Shown: positions 37,077-46,639 of the stretch, in pieces | Position numbering within the stretch: position 1 is the first letter of the stretch | Layout of the letters: each line of letters starts with the position of its first letter | DNA from: Brevibacillus brevis | Lineage (GTDB): Bacteria > Bacillota > Bacilli > Brevibacillales > Brevibacillaceae | Reading direction: 5' to 3' | NCBI RefSeq assembly: GCF_900637055.1 | Contig: NZ_LR134338.1 | Location: 1,372,001 to 1,436,000 of the forward strand | Length of the DNA: 64,000 nt | Notes under the pieces: model-generated | The model's input: only the letters and a program-made list of their open reading frames with translations | Databases searched by the model: none | Told to the model about the DNA's origin: nothing | Program-made: the position numbers and the translations under genes

Positions 37077-37871
37077 ATGAAAGCAGTAGTATTTGATTGG
37101 GCAGGAACAATGGTAGATTACGGTTGTTTTGCTCCTTTGGCTGTGTTTTTGCAGGTGTTCAAAAAACGGGGAATCGAGCTGACAGCAGAAGAAGCGCGCG
37201 AACCAATGGGGATGCTCAAGCGCGATCATATCCAGGCGCTGTGCAAAATGGAGCGGGTAGCAGCGCTATGGCAAGAGCGTTACGGTCGACTTCCGAATGA
37301 AGCGGATGTGGACGAATTGTACGCCGACTTCGAACCGATGCTGATGGAGACGCTGCACGAGTACGCCACTCCTGTTCCTGGGGCGCTTGAGCTGGTAGGG
37401 CGATTACGCGAGCAAGGTATCAAAATCGGCTCAACCACAGGCTACACAAGGGAAATGATGAATGTTGTAGCAGCATCGGCTAAACAACAGGGCTACGAGC
37501 CGGACGCACTGGTCACCCCGAGTGAAGTGCCTGCTGGACGTCCATATCCATGGATGTGCTATCAAAATGCGATCCTGCTAGACGTATATCCAATGAACGA
37601 GATGGTCAAAGTCGGTGATACGACAAGCGATATGAAAGAAGGAAGAAACGCCGGGATGTGGACCGTTGGTGTCCTGAAGGGCGGAAGCGAGCTCGGTCTG
37701 TCCTTGGAGGAAGTGACAAGCATGCCACAGGAAGAGCTGGATAAAAGGCTGGCTATCGCAACGGAGCGATTGACTGCGGCAGGCGCCCACTATGTTATCG
37801 AGGAGATCGGGCGTTTGGATGAAGTGCTGGAAAAGATCGAGAAGCGTCATACAGAAGGAGAGAGACCATGA
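37077..37871 (+). CDS. phnX: Phosphonoacetaldehyde hydrolase
   Basis: A 264-residue HAD-superfamily enzyme that splits phosphonoacetaldehyde to acetaldehyde and phosphate. The nucleophile motif [14 protein letters not shown] gives Asp7. The Schiff-base lysine is Lys48 in [20 protein letters not shown] and [11 protein letters not shown], and [17 protein letters not shown], are diagnostic of PhnX. It is close in size to the Bacillus cereus enzyme. The stop overlaps the phnW start (ATGA), so the two are coupled. Confidence 0.96.
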   Translation: MKAVVFDWAGTMVDYGCFAPLAVFLQVFKKRGIELTAEEAREPMGMLKRDHIQALCKMERVAALWQERYGRLPNEADVDELYADFEPMLMETLHEYATPVPGALELVGRLREQGIKIGSTTGYTREMMNVVAASAKQQGYEPDALVTPSEVPAGRPYPWMCYQNAILLDVYPMNEMVKVGDTTSDMKEGRNAGMWTVGVLKGGSELGLSLEEVTSMPQEELDKRLAIATERLTAAGAHYVIEEIGRLDEVLEKIEKRHTEGERP

Positions 37872-38986
37872 ATCAGACACGACCAACCGACAATCCGTAC
37901 TTGCTGCTCACCCCCGGACCATTGACCACTTCCTCAACCGTACGCGAAGCAATGCTGCGGGACTGGTGCACCTGGGATCGTGATTACAATGAACTGGTAC
38001 AGGCAATCCGCCAAAAGCTCGTCCAATTGGCAACCTCACAGGTAGAGGAGTATACGAGTGTTTTGATGCAAGGCAGCGGGACCTTTTGTGTCGAAGCGGT
38101 GGTGAGTAGTGCGATTCCCGCAGACGGCAAGCTGCTCGTCCTGACGAATGGCGCATACGGGGATCGGATCGTGGAAATGGCACGAGTCCATGGAATCGTA
38201 ACAGAGGTGATTGATTTTGGTGAAGTGACAAAAGCCGATGCAGAGGTATTGGAGCAGAGACTAGCGGCGGATGCAACGATCACGCATGTGGCTGTCGTGC
38301 ATTCAGAAACGACTACCGGTATGCTCAATCCCATCAAAGAGATCGGTGAAGTCGCCAAGAAGTACGGAAAAGTCTATATCGTAGACGCGATGAGCAGCTT
38401 CGGTGGCATTCCGTTGGATGCAGCAGAGCTCTCGATCGACTTCCTGATCTCAAGCGCAAACAAATGCATCCAAGGCGTGCCTGGTTTCGGCTTTGTCATT
38501 GCCAAGAGGTCTGCGCTCATCAAATGCGAGGGGATTGCCCGTACGTTGTCCCTCGATTTGTACAGCCAGTGGAAGACAATGGAGGAGCAAAACGGAAAGT
38601 GGCGCTATACTTCTCCCACTCATGTCGTTCGCGCGTTTTATCAAGCACTGATAGAGCTTGAGGCAGAGGGCGGTGTTGAGAAACGATATGAGCGTTACCA
38701 GCGAAATCAGCAGCTGCTCGCAGAAGGCATGGAGCGCGTCGGTTTTCGCATCCTGTTGCCAAAAGAATCGCAATCGCCCTTCATCACTTCCTTTTACTAT
38801 CCCGAAAGCGAGGCATTTACCTTCGCACAGCTGTATGAACGTTTGAAACTGGCAGGCTTCGTCATTTATCCGGGCAAAATCTCGCAAGCGGACACGTTTC
38901 GGATTGGCAATATCGGAGAGGTTTACCCTGAGGATATCGAGAGATTAATCGCTGCAATGGAAAACAATCGTTTCTGGCTGGAGTAA
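37868..38986 (+). CDS. phnW: 2-aminoethylphosphonate-pyruvate transaminase
   Basis: A 372-residue PLP aminotransferase that converts AEP and pyruvate to phosphonoacetaldehyde and alanine. [28 protein letters not shown] and [13 protein letters not shown] are typical of PhnW. The PLP lysine is Lys199 in [14 protein letters not shown]. It feeds PhnX, whose gene overlaps it by four bases. Expression must follow the binding-protein/ATPase/permease genes in the same operon. Confidence 0.96.
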   Translation: MNQTRPTDNPYLLLTPGPLTTSSTVREAMLRDWCTWDRDYNELVQAIRQKLVQLATSQVEEYTSVLMQGSGTFCVEAVVSSAIPADGKLLVLTNGAYGDRIVEMARVHGIVTEVIDFGEVTKADAEVLEQRLAADATITHVAVVHSETTTGMLNPIKEIGEVAKKYGKVYIVDAMSSFGGIPLDAAELSIDFLISSANKCIQGVPGFGFVIAKRSALIKCEGIARTLSLDLYSQWKTMEEQNGKWRYTSPTHVVRAFYQALIELEAEGGVEKRYERYQRNQQLLAEGMERVGFRILLPKESQSPFITSFYYPESEAFTFAQLYERLKLAGFVIYPGKISQADTFRIGNIGEVYPEDIERLIAAMENNRFWLE

Positions 38987-39005
38987 AGAAAAGGAGGCTA
39001 CCGTG

Positions 39006-40169
39006 ATGAAAGTGTTTTGCTTGGGTGGAGCAGGGAATATTTGTCGGGAAGCGGTGCTCGATCTCGTGATGCATTCGGATTTTGAGCAGATCACGATCGG
39101 CGATTTTAATGAAGAGGAAGGTCGCAAGGTAGTCGAGTGGCTGAACGATCCACGCGTAGATTTTGTTCCGGTAAACGTGCGCGATCATGCGGATACGGTC
39201 CAAAAAATGCGCGGTTACGACATCGTCATGGACGGTACCACGATAACGTTAAACGGACTGTCAACCGCTGCGATTGCGGAGGCTGGCTGCCATGGTATCA
39301 ATTTGAACGGTTTTGGGGAAGAAAACGCATCGGATGCGATCTTCCGCGCTCATGGAAAGACCTGCCTGCCAGGCTTTGGCATGACGCCTGGGCTGACCCA
39401 AATGATGGCGATGTATGCAGCGAACCAGCTCGATGAAGTCGACGAAGTCCGCGTCAGCCACGGCTCTTTTCGTCCGATTGCCTTTTCCAAATCGATCACA
39501 GAGACGACGACTTATGAGTATGATCCAGACCTGCCAGGGCGGGTCGTCTATGAAAATGGGGAATTTATTCAAGTCCCGCCATTTGCTCGCCCTCGCGAAA
39601 TAAAGCTTCCCGAGCCGTATGGAACAACGGTGCAGTACATCATTCCTCATGCAGAGACAAAAACGCTCGCACAGGCTTTGTCTCCAAAAGGAGTAAAGCT
39701 GATCGAGGTGCGAGGAACATGGCCAAAGCAAAACATGGAGCTGGTCAAAGCCCTCTATGATTATGGCTTTTTGCGGAACGATCCCATCACGGTAGGCGAA
39801 ACAAAGGTGGGAATCCTTGATTGTATCTCCCAATACCTCTACAATTCTAGGGAGGGAAAAGAGACGGAATTATACGGGTATTCGCTTCATGTCGAGGTAA
39901 CAGGTACCAAGGACGGCCGCAAAGTAGGACACATCCTGTACCATACACATCCGACATCTGACGGCTCTGAGCCTGACTGGGCTGGGCTGCGCGCTTATAC
40001 CCGCAACGTAGGAATCCCGCTGGCGATTGCGACGGAGCAGATCGCAAAAGGAAACGTAAAAGCTACTGGCGTCATAACACCAGAAGAAGCATTTGACCCG
40101 GCTGTGATTTTTCACGAGCTGGCAAAACGTCAAATTTACATCCATGGAGAGAAGATCGAACTGACGTAA
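39006..40169 (+). CDS. Saccharopine dehydrogenase-like oxidoreductase
   Basis: A 387-residue NAD(P)-dependent enzyme of the saccharopine dehydrogenase family. The Rossmann loop CLGGAGNICREAVLDL is at the start. The segments INLNGFGEENASDAIFRAHG, LPGFGMTPGLTQMMAMYA and HVEVTGTKDGRKVGHILYHTHP follow the family. ATG 39006 is nine bases after AAAGGAGG. The canonical AEP pathway of PhnW and PhnX does not need it. Such enzymes make or break secondary amines between amino acids and carbonyls, so it may process an N-substituted AEP or the alanine by-product (inference). Confidence 0.82.
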   Translation: MKVFCLGGAGNICREAVLDLVMHSDFEQITIGDFNEEEGRKVVEWLNDPRVDFVPVNVRDHADTVQKMRGYDIVMDGTTITLNGLSTAAIAEAGCHGINLNGFGEENASDAIFRAHGKTCLPGFGMTPGLTQMMAMYAANQLDEVDEVRVSHGSFRPIAFSKSITETTTYEYDPDLPGRVVYENGEFIQVPPFARPREIKLPEPYGTTVQYIIPHAETKTLAQALSPKGVKLIEVRGTWPKQNMELVKALYDYGFLRNDPITVGETKVGILDCISQYLYNSREGKETELYGYSLHVEVTGTKDGRKVGHILYHTHPTSDGSEPDWAGLRAYTRNVGIPLAIATEQIAKGNVKATGVITPEEAFDPAVIFHELAKRQIYIHGEKIELT

Positions 40170-40194
40170 AGTACGGTATAGGGGGACATGCGGC

Positions 40195-40983
40195 GTGTCG
40201 TTGTTCGGGGAAGAGCGTAAGCAAATCATTTTGCAGTTGATCAATTCCAATGGCAAGGTGCGGACCAATGAGCTGGTCGAAAAGCTGCAAGTATCGTCTG
40301 AGTCGATCCGCAGGTATTTGGAAGAGCTGGAAGCGGAGAAAAAGCTGAAGCGCGTTTATGGCGGGGCAGTAAAGCTGACAGTGGAGCGCTCCGAGCCCTC
40401 TCATATTGCCCGTGAAGTCTTGCGAGCGGAAGAAAAGAAACGAATTGGGCGGCTGGCGGCGGACTTGGTGCAAGACAGCGATACCATTGTCATCGATGAA
40501 GGGACAACGCCTTTGCAAATGATCAGCTTTCTCGTGACGAAAAAAGATTTGACGATCCTCACTAGCTCGATCACGGCGCTGAATCGATTAATCGAGTACC
40601 AAAACAATGGAATGCTTGCGGCAGATATCTATTTCCTGGGTGGAAAAGTGAGCGCCAAACATCATCGGGTAAGCGGGACCTATGCAGAGAAGATGATGAA
40701 ACAATTTTATGTGGACAAGGCGTTTATCGCGGCTGACGGCATCTTGCTCCATAAAGGCTTGACCTGCTATGAGCCAGACCGAACGGAACTCGCCCGTTGT
40801 TTCATCGAAAATGCCAATGAAAGCATTGTGCTAGCCGATCACTCCAAGATCGGGGTCAGCACATTGTGCAAGATCGCGGACTTAGGAGAGGTCGACATCA
40901 TCATCAGCGATACGGCAGCACCAGCAGAATGGAATAAAGGACTCCAAGCAAAAAACGTAGTATGGATGGTAGCAGAAGAGTAG
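40195..40983 (+). CDS. DeoR-family transcriptional regulator
   Basis: A 262-residue regulator with an N-terminal DeoR helix-turn-helix (ERKQIILQLINSNGKVRTNE, SSESIRRYLEELEAEKKLKRVYGG) and a C-terminal sugar-phosphate-isomerase-like sensor (IVIDEGTTPLQM, LTILTSSITALN, ADHSKIGVS). GTG start behind GGGGGA. It closes the phosphonate operon and most likely represses it, with an AEP-pathway phosphoester as ligand (inference). A terminator follows. Confidence 0.9.
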   Translation: MSLFGEERKQIILQLINSNGKVRTNELVEKLQVSSESIRRYLEELEAEKKLKRVYGGAVKLTVERSEPSHIAREVLRAEEKKRIGRLAADLVQDSDTIVIDEGTTPLQMISFLVTKKDLTILTSSITALNRLIEYQNNGMLAADIYFLGGKVSAKHHRVSGTYAEKMMKQFYVDKAFIAADGILLHKGLTCYEPDRTELARCFIENANESIVLADHSKIGVSTLCKIADLGEVDIIISDTAAPAEWNKGLQAKNVVWMVAEE

Positions 40984-40995
40984 GAGTAAGAAGGG

Positions 40996-41032
40996 CCAGC
41001 GATTCCCGTAAGAGGGAGGAGCTGGTTTTTTT
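40996..41032 (+). terminator. Intrinsic terminator of the phosphonate operon
   Basis: CCAGC-GA-TTCCC pairs with GGGAG-GA-GCTGG, six-base loop, then seven T residues. Confidence 0.85.
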
Positions 41033-41042
41033 GTTTGACAGA

Positions 41043-41494
41043 ATGGCAAGTGTGGAGTTTGGAAAACTTTTGAAGGTGATCCCATACCTCATCTTTTTGC
41101 GAAAAGCTATTGAGATCAGGAACAAGAGGTTCCCCAAAGGATTATTTGTACCGAGAGGTTGGAAAGAGAGGTTGGTTGAAGAAACCAAACCTCTTTTTGA
41201 TTTGTGTACTGTAAAGCAGGCGATACCTTGGCTGAAAAAACGTCAACTAGAAGCGAGAAAGAAAAAGGTTGAAGCTATTCTTCAAAAGGACCCGTTTCAA
41301 ATAAACGAACCTGCAAACAGTACCGAGGAAGAAAACCGACTACTGTAGCAGAACAACTTTCGTTTATAAAACCGTTAGAGGGATACTTACAAGATAAAAT
41401 GATACGTGTAACAACGGATATTGACCTAAAAGACACACCCACTGATGAGTTATTCTATCAGTGGGATGGTGTAAAATGGGTCAAAGACATGTAG
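41043..41494 (+). pseudogene. Short hypothetical gene with a probable one-base frameshift
   Basis: An open frame from ATG 41043 codes 102 residues ending in ANSTEEENRLL at 41348. A different frame continues at once with KPTTVAEQLSFIKPLEG and ends in FYQWDGVKWVKDM at the 41492-41494 stop. Adding one A to the AAAA run near 41331 would fuse them into about 150 residues. No ribosome site is seen at ATG 41043. The tail looks like small phage-associated proteins. A real terminator follows the second stop, which supports the downstream frame. Confidence 0.45.
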
Positions 41495-41525
41495 CCTGCA
41501 AGGTATTCCTTGTAGGCTTTTTTTA
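41493..41525 (+). terminator. Intrinsic terminator
   Basis: 11-bp stem AGCCTGCAAGG/CCTTGTAGGCT with a four-base loop, then seven or more T residues. Confidence 0.9.
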
Positions 41526-41629
41526 TATCGACAACATTGTTTTTTTCCTGTTATCCTTCTTTATGGGGATTTTTTCCTTAAACACATAGTTTTCGATATC
41601 AGAATCAAAAGCTTGGGTGGTGAATTGGT

Positions 41630-42232
41630 TTGAATAGATACGATTTGCGCGTCCCTTTTTCGGAGAAAGACTATGCAAAGAGTCTGGGAGCTAAATGGGA
41701 TCTTGAGAAAAAAGTGTGGTATATCTCAGACGAGATAGATCTCGAACCATTTCAGAAATGGTTCCCTACTAAAGTAGAGAGCTTTAATGTTCGTGCAAAT
41801 AGCTTTGAAATTGCCGAATCCGTTCAAACGTGTTGGAAGTGTCAGAAGAAGACAAGAGTATTTTCATTTTGCTTACCTGAGGGCTTTGAATTGTTAGAAG
41901 AACATGGAGAAAGTGTAGAACGTTGGGTACGCCAAGATTACTCTACTATGCCAAGTAATATAACTGTTTTATCTGATAGGGTTCTTGATGTGATCCAGAG
42001 AATTACCACTCGATATGTTGTTAACTTCAGCAAAACGGCTTCTCATTCATACTACTTAAACCATTGTGAGCATTGTAATTCAAAACAAGGTGATTTCTAT
42101 TTGCATAGTGAACCCGGGAATGCCTTTTTCCCGATGTCAGATGAAGAAATGGACCAAATAAAAATGCAGCAATTCAATCTACCTTTTTCAGCGTATGCTA
42201 CTTCATTTTCAATAGGGACATTCTTTGATTGA
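41630..42232 (+). CDS. DUF5710-domain protein with two Cys pairs
   Basis: A 200-residue protein. The N-terminus (residues 1-45, VPFSEKDYAKSLGAKWDLEKKVWYI) matches the small DUF5710 fold found in phage and mobile-element proteins. Two CxxC pairs, TCWKCQ and HCEHC, probably form a zinc site. TTG start at 41630 behind a weak GGGTGG. AT-rich. It marks the left part of the accessory island. Function unknown. Confidence 0.7.
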   Translation: MNRYDLRVPFSEKDYAKSLGAKWDLEKKVWYISDEIDLEPFQKWFPTKVESFNVRANSFEIAESVQTCWKCQKKTRVFSFCLPEGFELLEEHGESVERWVRQDYSTMPSNITVLSDRVLDVIQRITTRYVVNFSKTASHSYYLNHCEHCNSKQGDFYLHSEPGNAFFPMSDEEMDQIKMQQFNLPFSAYATSFSIGTFFD

Positions 42233-42274
42233 TTTTTTTATTTGAAATAGCGTTCATTCGTTGATATTAAAGCA

Positions 42275-42351
42275 TTTAAACCTTACATTGATATTAATAA
42301 TAAAGTTAATAAGCTTGAAAATGATACGGTAAATATTAATGATAATATAAT
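42275..42351. repeat. Imperfect repeat, copy A
   Basis: An AT-rich block TTTAAACCTTACATTGATAT... matching 50122-50199 at roughly three quarters of positions by eye. Both can encode KPYxxINxKVN, so they are relics of the same gene placed near the two edges of the accessory island. Confidence 0.5.
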
Positions 42352-42411
42352 GTGTCACAATCAGCCCATTCTGACGAGGATAGCTACTTAGCTTTCTCAG
42401 CATAAGGGAGG

Positions 42412-42603
42412 CGGGAACTCAAGGTCGTCCCGGCGGAAGTGAAGGTCGTGGAGCATGTGCGCTATGTGCATGATTGCCGCCATAGTGAGCAGGAAGCGAT
42501 TTCTACGCCGAGCGTGACCGCCCCGATACCCGCTCCTGTTGTGCCAGGCAGTCTGGTGTCGCCGTCAATGATTGCGTATGTGATGAGCCAGAAGTACGTG
42601 GTC
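42412..42603 (+). mobile_element. IS66-family transposase fragment
   Basis: About 64 codons of an IS66 TnpC-type transposase in frame from 42412: RELKVVPAEVKVVEHVRYVH, then DCRHSEQEAISTPSVTAPIP and SLVSPSMIAYVMSQKYV. This is the zinc-finger-like linker region ahead of the catalytic domain. A stop precedes it and homology ends near 42600, so both ends are missing and it cannot move. It abuts a GC-rich segment. Confidence 0.8.
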
Positions 42604-42879
42604 GATCGTGGCCTCTTGCCATGCGGATGAGGTGTCGAATACCGATATCAGGTACCCGGCGTGCTGGAGACACCGAGCGATTGGCTTTCACCATCCGACC
42701 GAACTCCAGCACACCGATTCGTGCCGACACCTATTGCTCCCGGTCGACGGACTGCACGAGCATGTCGGTCATCGTTACGGAGTCTGATCATAGAGCCGTC
42801 GGTTCGTGCCGGACGTATTGTTGCGCCACGCTCGCTGCACCCGATCAGTGCACCGGTCGAAGCGGTCAGGGCAGCAGCA
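42604..42879. other. GC-rich stretch with no supported gene
   Basis: Lies between the IS66 fragment and the end of the GC-rich minus-strand gene. Open frames exist on both strands, as expected at high G+C, but none resembles a protein. It is probably part of the same foreign segment. Confidence 0.5.
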
Positions 42880-43764
42880 TCAGCCATCCGGAGCGGCGTA
42901 CTTCCCGTCCGGCTCGAATGTCGTTCCATTGGACGAGTCCAGCTCCACGTGGGTGGTTCCGCGATTGTCGGTCAGCACGAGCATGCGCGAGCCGACGACG
43001 GGGACGCGGTCGGCGCTGGTGCGCATGTGCGCTGAGACGACACGAGGAGTACCGTCGACAATGTAAGCTACCTCGACCGTGAACATCGGGAGATCGAAGA
43101 GCCAGCGGTTCGCGAAGCTTACGGCGGTCAGCGTCCCGGTGAATGACGAGCCCTCCACGCGGAGGCGACCGATGTTCGCCTGACGCCGCCGGGCGTGGGC
43201 GATCGACCCGGGCAACCGTAGGAGCGTTATGGCGGCCCAGAGGGCGAAGCTGGCTCCGACGACGGCGCCGAACTCTGGCGGGATCGTAGGCGACGTTGCG
43301 ATGGCCTCGAGGTCGAAGGGACGCGACGGATCGCTTGTCAGCGTCCAAAGCAGGAGGACTCCTGCGTCTGCGACGAGTCCTCCTGAGACCGCGAGTGACG
43401 CGAACAGGCCGGCGACCCTGATCTGTCCGAACTGCTCGACTGCTCGCGAGTACAATCCGCCGGTCGCACCGATCGCGACAAACAACAGCACCACGGCGAC
43501 GCCCACCGTGACCGGATGACCGAGGAACATGCTGATCGCCGGTGTCGGCGCCAGGCCGAGCAGAGCACCGAACGGCACGCAGCCTGTCAGCACCCACAGT
43601 GCAGCGGCTGCGAGCAGCCATGGCAGCAGCGGAGCCGCGCGTCCGACGCGACGTCCCGGCCGGAGCACAGTCATCCGTCCGTCGGTGTCCGTGGTGGAGA
43701 ACAACGGCAGCGTCTCGATGTGCTCCTGCTGACCCTCCGCAGCATCCTGATTATATTTAGTCAT
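42880..43764 (-). CDS. GC-rich membrane protein of probable actinobacterial origin
   Basis: A 294-residue protein. Its body is strongly GC-rich, with codons such as GCG, CGC and GTC, unlike every neighbour. It has about four membrane segments (LLPWLLAAAALWVLTG, FLGHPVTVGVAVVLLFVAIG, VSGGLVADAGVLLLWTLT, FGAVVGASFALWAAITLL), then a soluble C-terminal domain. The first codons (MTKYNQDA) and the GGAGGTG ribosome site are AT-rich like the host. I do not recognise the family. Recent transfer, or a chimeric assembly, is inferred from composition. Confidence 0.65.
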   Translation of the reverse strand: MTKYNQDAAEGQQEHIETLPLFSTTDTDGRMTVLRPGRRVGRAAPLLPWLLAAAALWVLTGCVPFGALLGLAPTPAISMFLGHPVTVGVAVVLLFVAIGATGGLYSRAVEQFGQIRVAGLFASLAVSGGLVADAGVLLLWTLTSDPSRPFDLEAIATSPTIPPEFGAVVGASFALWAAITLLRLPGSIAHARRRQANIGRLRVEGSSFTGTLTAVSFANRWLFDLPMFTVEVAYIVDGTPRVVSAHMRTSADRVPVVGSRMLVLTDNRGTTHVELDSSNGTTFEPDGKYAAPDG

Positions 43765-44107
43765 ACACACCTTCACCTCCATAATTTTTTGGCGTCTTTA
43801 CTACTGAATCAGCGTGCATGGCCAACATCTCTTTAAAGGTCTGTGGGAAAGGAACAATCCCCTTCCCGGTCATGAAAGTCGTAAATCACTTGAGGTATAT
43901 TCAAGGCTGGAACTACTGATGCGTAGTTTGAATATCAGGAGGTTATCAAACAGTTTCCAAGATCTTCTGTTAATTTGTGGGTGTGCCAGCGACACTGGTA
44001 CTACCCCTAATTGTGAGATAAACCATGAAATAATGCATGGCACTATTGTTTGGACAAATACGTAGTAGTGTTCATAGTTACAGTCATTCTGTGATAGGAG
44101 AAGGAAG
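43765..44107 (+). pseudogene. Relic region with a duplicate of a GNAT C-terminus
   Basis: No intact gene. The last codons at about 44005-44067 read NCEINHEIMHGTIVWTNT, almost the same as SCEINHEIKHGTIIWKNA at the end of the GNAT-like gene near 47160-47215. The upstream frame (43814 on) has no family resemblance. So this is a truncated copy of that acetyltransferase gene. Confidence 0.6.
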
Positions 44108-44887
44108 ATGGAATTAGGTTGGAGTTGGGATGCCGTTTTACCTGCCCTTGTGTCAAGCAGTGCAGTGTTTACTTTAGGTGGCTTTTTGCTAAAACATATT
44201 CTAACAAGGAAGATAGATTCGCATTTTAATATCAGAATGGAAGACCATAAAAATATCCTAAGTAACCAGCTCGAAACACATAAACAACAATTAAATGTAC
44301 TAACTGAGACTGCCAAGTATGATCTTCAGAGAAAGATGCATGATTTCAGTTTGAATCGTCAAAAAAGTCACGAGATATATCTAGAAATTTATAAATATGC
44401 AGTAACTATTTCACAAAAGATAGAAGAGTTGAAGAAAGAATGGGGGGTTCAATTTATTAAAACTCTCCCGGAGAATGAATTCAAAAACTATTTAAAGAAT
44501 AGAAATGTGGATGATGACAGAATAGATGACTTATTTCAGAAGAGAGAAAACCCTTTCTTTATTAACGATGTTCAGTTTTGGATTAAGAAGAATGAATTAG
44601 ATGTAATAAAGCAAGAATATCAAAAGGGCCATTCAATATTCTTATCATCAAGGTTTTATTTATCAGACGATGCTGAATGGTTACTTGGTGAACTGTTTAA
44701 ATTGTATGGCAAGCAGATAAATAATTGGGGTAACGCCATTCTTTGGAGAACAGCAACTAGTAATTGGTATGGAGACCAAAAGAAGAAAACTGAAATGTCA
44801 ATTCAAAATAACGAGAAAACTATAGATGATTTAATGAAAAAAATAAAAATTCAAATAAAGGCTGAGCTATCAATTGCTGAAGGCTAA
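44108..44887 (+). CDS. Membrane-anchored coiled-coil hypothetical protein
   Basis: A 259-residue AT-rich gene with AGGAGAAGG before ATG 44108. One N-terminal membrane segment (WDAVLPALVSSSAVFTLGGFLL) is followed by a charged, helical, coiled-coil-like region (EDHKNILSNQLETHKQQLNV). A soluble tail includes a Trp-rich stretch (INNWGNAILWRTATSNWYG). I do not recognise the family; similar proteins occur in phage and mobile islands. No catalytic motif seen. Confidence 0.65.
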   Translation: MELGWSWDAVLPALVSSSAVFTLGGFLLKHILTRKIDSHFNIRMEDHKNILSNQLETHKQQLNVLTETAKYDLQRKMHDFSLNRQKSHEIYLEIYKYAVTISQKIEELKKEWGVQFIKTLPENEFKNYLKNRNVDDDRIDDLFQKRENPFFINDVQFWIKKNELDVIKQEYQKGHSIFLSSRFYLSDDAEWLLGELFKLYGKQINNWGNAILWRTATSNWYGDQKKKTEMSIQNNEKTIDDLMKKIKIQIKAELSIAEG

Positions 44888-45003
44888 AGAATAACAAAGT
44901 ACGAAGGCTTTTCTTTTGACCTCTTCTATCGATAGCATAAGGTAGAGAAAACAAAAAGAGTAATAGAAGTGGGGGGATTCTTCTAATGCTCTGCACCACC
45001 AAA

Positions 45004-45273
45004 CACTAAACCAAATTTATTTAAAAATTATTACGATCGCCTTGTAAAGGGCAGAGGAATGAGCAAGCGCAAAGCAATTGGACATCTTTGTGGAAAGATA
45101 GCTCAAGTTATGTATTCTTGCTTAAAAACAACTCTATGCACGATCCAAATGTTCATGCCAAACAGTTAGGGGTTTCTTGGGGAGAGACAGCGGCTAACGT
45201 TATTAGAATACCGGTTAATATAGATGAAATTGAAAGCGATGCTGCGGTAATGTCCGAGGAAATAGATTCTTAA
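45004..45273 (+). mobile_element. IS110-family transposase C-terminal remnant with frameshift
   Basis: From 45004 the frame reads NTKPNLFKNYYDRLVKGRGM and SKRKAIGHLCGKIAQVMYSC, the C-terminal part of IS110 transposases. After CLKT it breaks, and NSMHDPNVHAKQLGVSW continues in another frame to the stop at 45273. One extra A near 45130 would join them. No catalytic DEDD domain or ends are present. Confidence 0.72.
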
Positions 45274-45293
45274 TGGGCGCGATTGTATAAGAA

Positions 45294-46445
45294 GTGTATA
45301 AAAAGGAGCTGAACCTAATTAAAACTAAGATTAATCATCCTTATGTATATTTTTTTATGGAACCGAACGTAGTTATTGTTTTTAAAATTGAGAACAAAAA
45401 CTATCTAACTGTATCCGATTTAAGTGAAAAAGGCGAGTGGAAAACGTTTGAAATCAATCGTGGAGATGATTTTGATTCGTTTAATCACGAAGAACACAAA
45501 CCACGTGTAGGTAAAGGATACTTTATTACACAGGATGATATGAACATTATGGTTGAAGAAATAAATAAACACATTCAAAAATGCCCTCAAACATTATTTC
45601 CTGGCGAAAAACATTGGAGTAACACAGTTAGTGCGGTGCATATCGTTTCGCCAGAATTTGCCGCAGGACCTTTAAGAGTTGGGCTAGAACGTCCTAAGAT
45701 CGTGATCGGATTTCCAGACTTCTTATCCATTGGACCATTGAGGAATCTAGATGAAAAGATTGGACAAAAATTGCGCAATGAATGGTTACATGAGAATATC
45801 AACTTCGAGCAAGATGATTATGTATATCTGAATAAATTTACTAATACATTGCGTGAGATAGATGATATATCAGATCATGTTCCTATTTATATCTGGTGTG
45901 GTAATAATGCAGATGAACAAACCGGTCTTCGGTTTATTCTTTATTTGTTGCGGGATAAGAAAAATGACATATTTATTATTAATTCTACAAAATTTTATCA
46001 ACGATATATAACTTCTAAAGTTGAAGAGCAGTATGTTTTTAGTACAGGTCAAATTGAAGCAAAGAATTTGAAGCTTATATTTGAGAAAAGTATTGAGGGC
46101 AAACCGTTATCTGATAGGGATCGTAAACAATTTAATAAAGAATGGGAAACACTATCACAATCCAAAGAAGTTCTTCGTTTATGGATTAATGATGAAATAA
46201 AAGGAGTACCAGAACATCATTTTGATACACTAATTCTAGAAACAATTGAAAAGTTACATCAAGAACAAGGAAACAAAGAGTTTTTGTTGACTGCAAGGGT
46301 GATTGGAGAAATATTGAAACAGATGAATGAGGTTATTGGTGATTTCTTCTTAGAGTATAGGATTAGGCATTTAATATATAGCGGGGTACTAGAGTTAAAA
46401 GGTATACCAAAATCAATGAGGCATTACAGAATTAGAATGCGTTGA
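45294..46445 (+). CDS. DUF1835/DUF3658-type protein
   Basis: A 383-residue AT-rich protein. The middle (about 109-215) has SAVHIVSPEFAAGPLRVGL and IGFPDFLSIGPLRNLDEKIG, typical of DUF1835. The last part (about 280-383) fits DUF3658. Such two-domain proteins are common, uncharacterised, in bacilli. The GTG at 45294 has no ribosome site. AAGGAG occurs just inside the frame at 45305, so a later non-ATG start is possible. It follows the IS110 remnant by 20 bases. Confidence 0.72.
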   Translation: MYKKELNLIKTKINHPYVYFFMEPNVVIVFKIENKNYLTVSDLSEKGEWKTFEINRGDDFDSFNHEEHKPRVGKGYFITQDDMNIMVEEINKHIQKCPQTLFPGEKHWSNTVSAVHIVSPEFAAGPLRVGLERPKIVIGFPDFLSIGPLRNLDEKIGQKLRNEWLHENINFEQDDYVYLNKFTNTLREIDDISDHVPIYIWCGNNADEQTGLRFILYLLRDKKNDIFIINSTKFYQRYITSKVEEQYVFSTGQIEAKNLKLIFEKSIEGKPLSDRDRKQFNKEWETLSQSKEVLRLWINDEIKGVPEHHFDTLILETIEKLHQEQGNKEFLLTARVIGEILKQMNEVIGDFFLEYRIRHLIYSGVLELKGIPKSMRHYRIRMR

Positions 46446-46639
46446 TTAATCAGGATCTTCCGCTAACCGGTTCGCTAGTTAAAACAAGCACAACGGATAG
46501 CTACTAAAATCTGCTGTGCTTATTTATTTTTCGGTATCCCCTACACGTGCTTAAAAATGCAATAATCATCATTTGCTTTCTAAATTTCAGGATTATAACG
46601 AGGTTGATAATATGAATTGTTGTTTGAGGAGTGCAAACA

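Noticed and set aside
42806-43836. Several + strand frames in the GC-rich segment
   Set aside because: High G+C gives long open frames by chance; the minus-strand frame alone has membrane helices and a good start.
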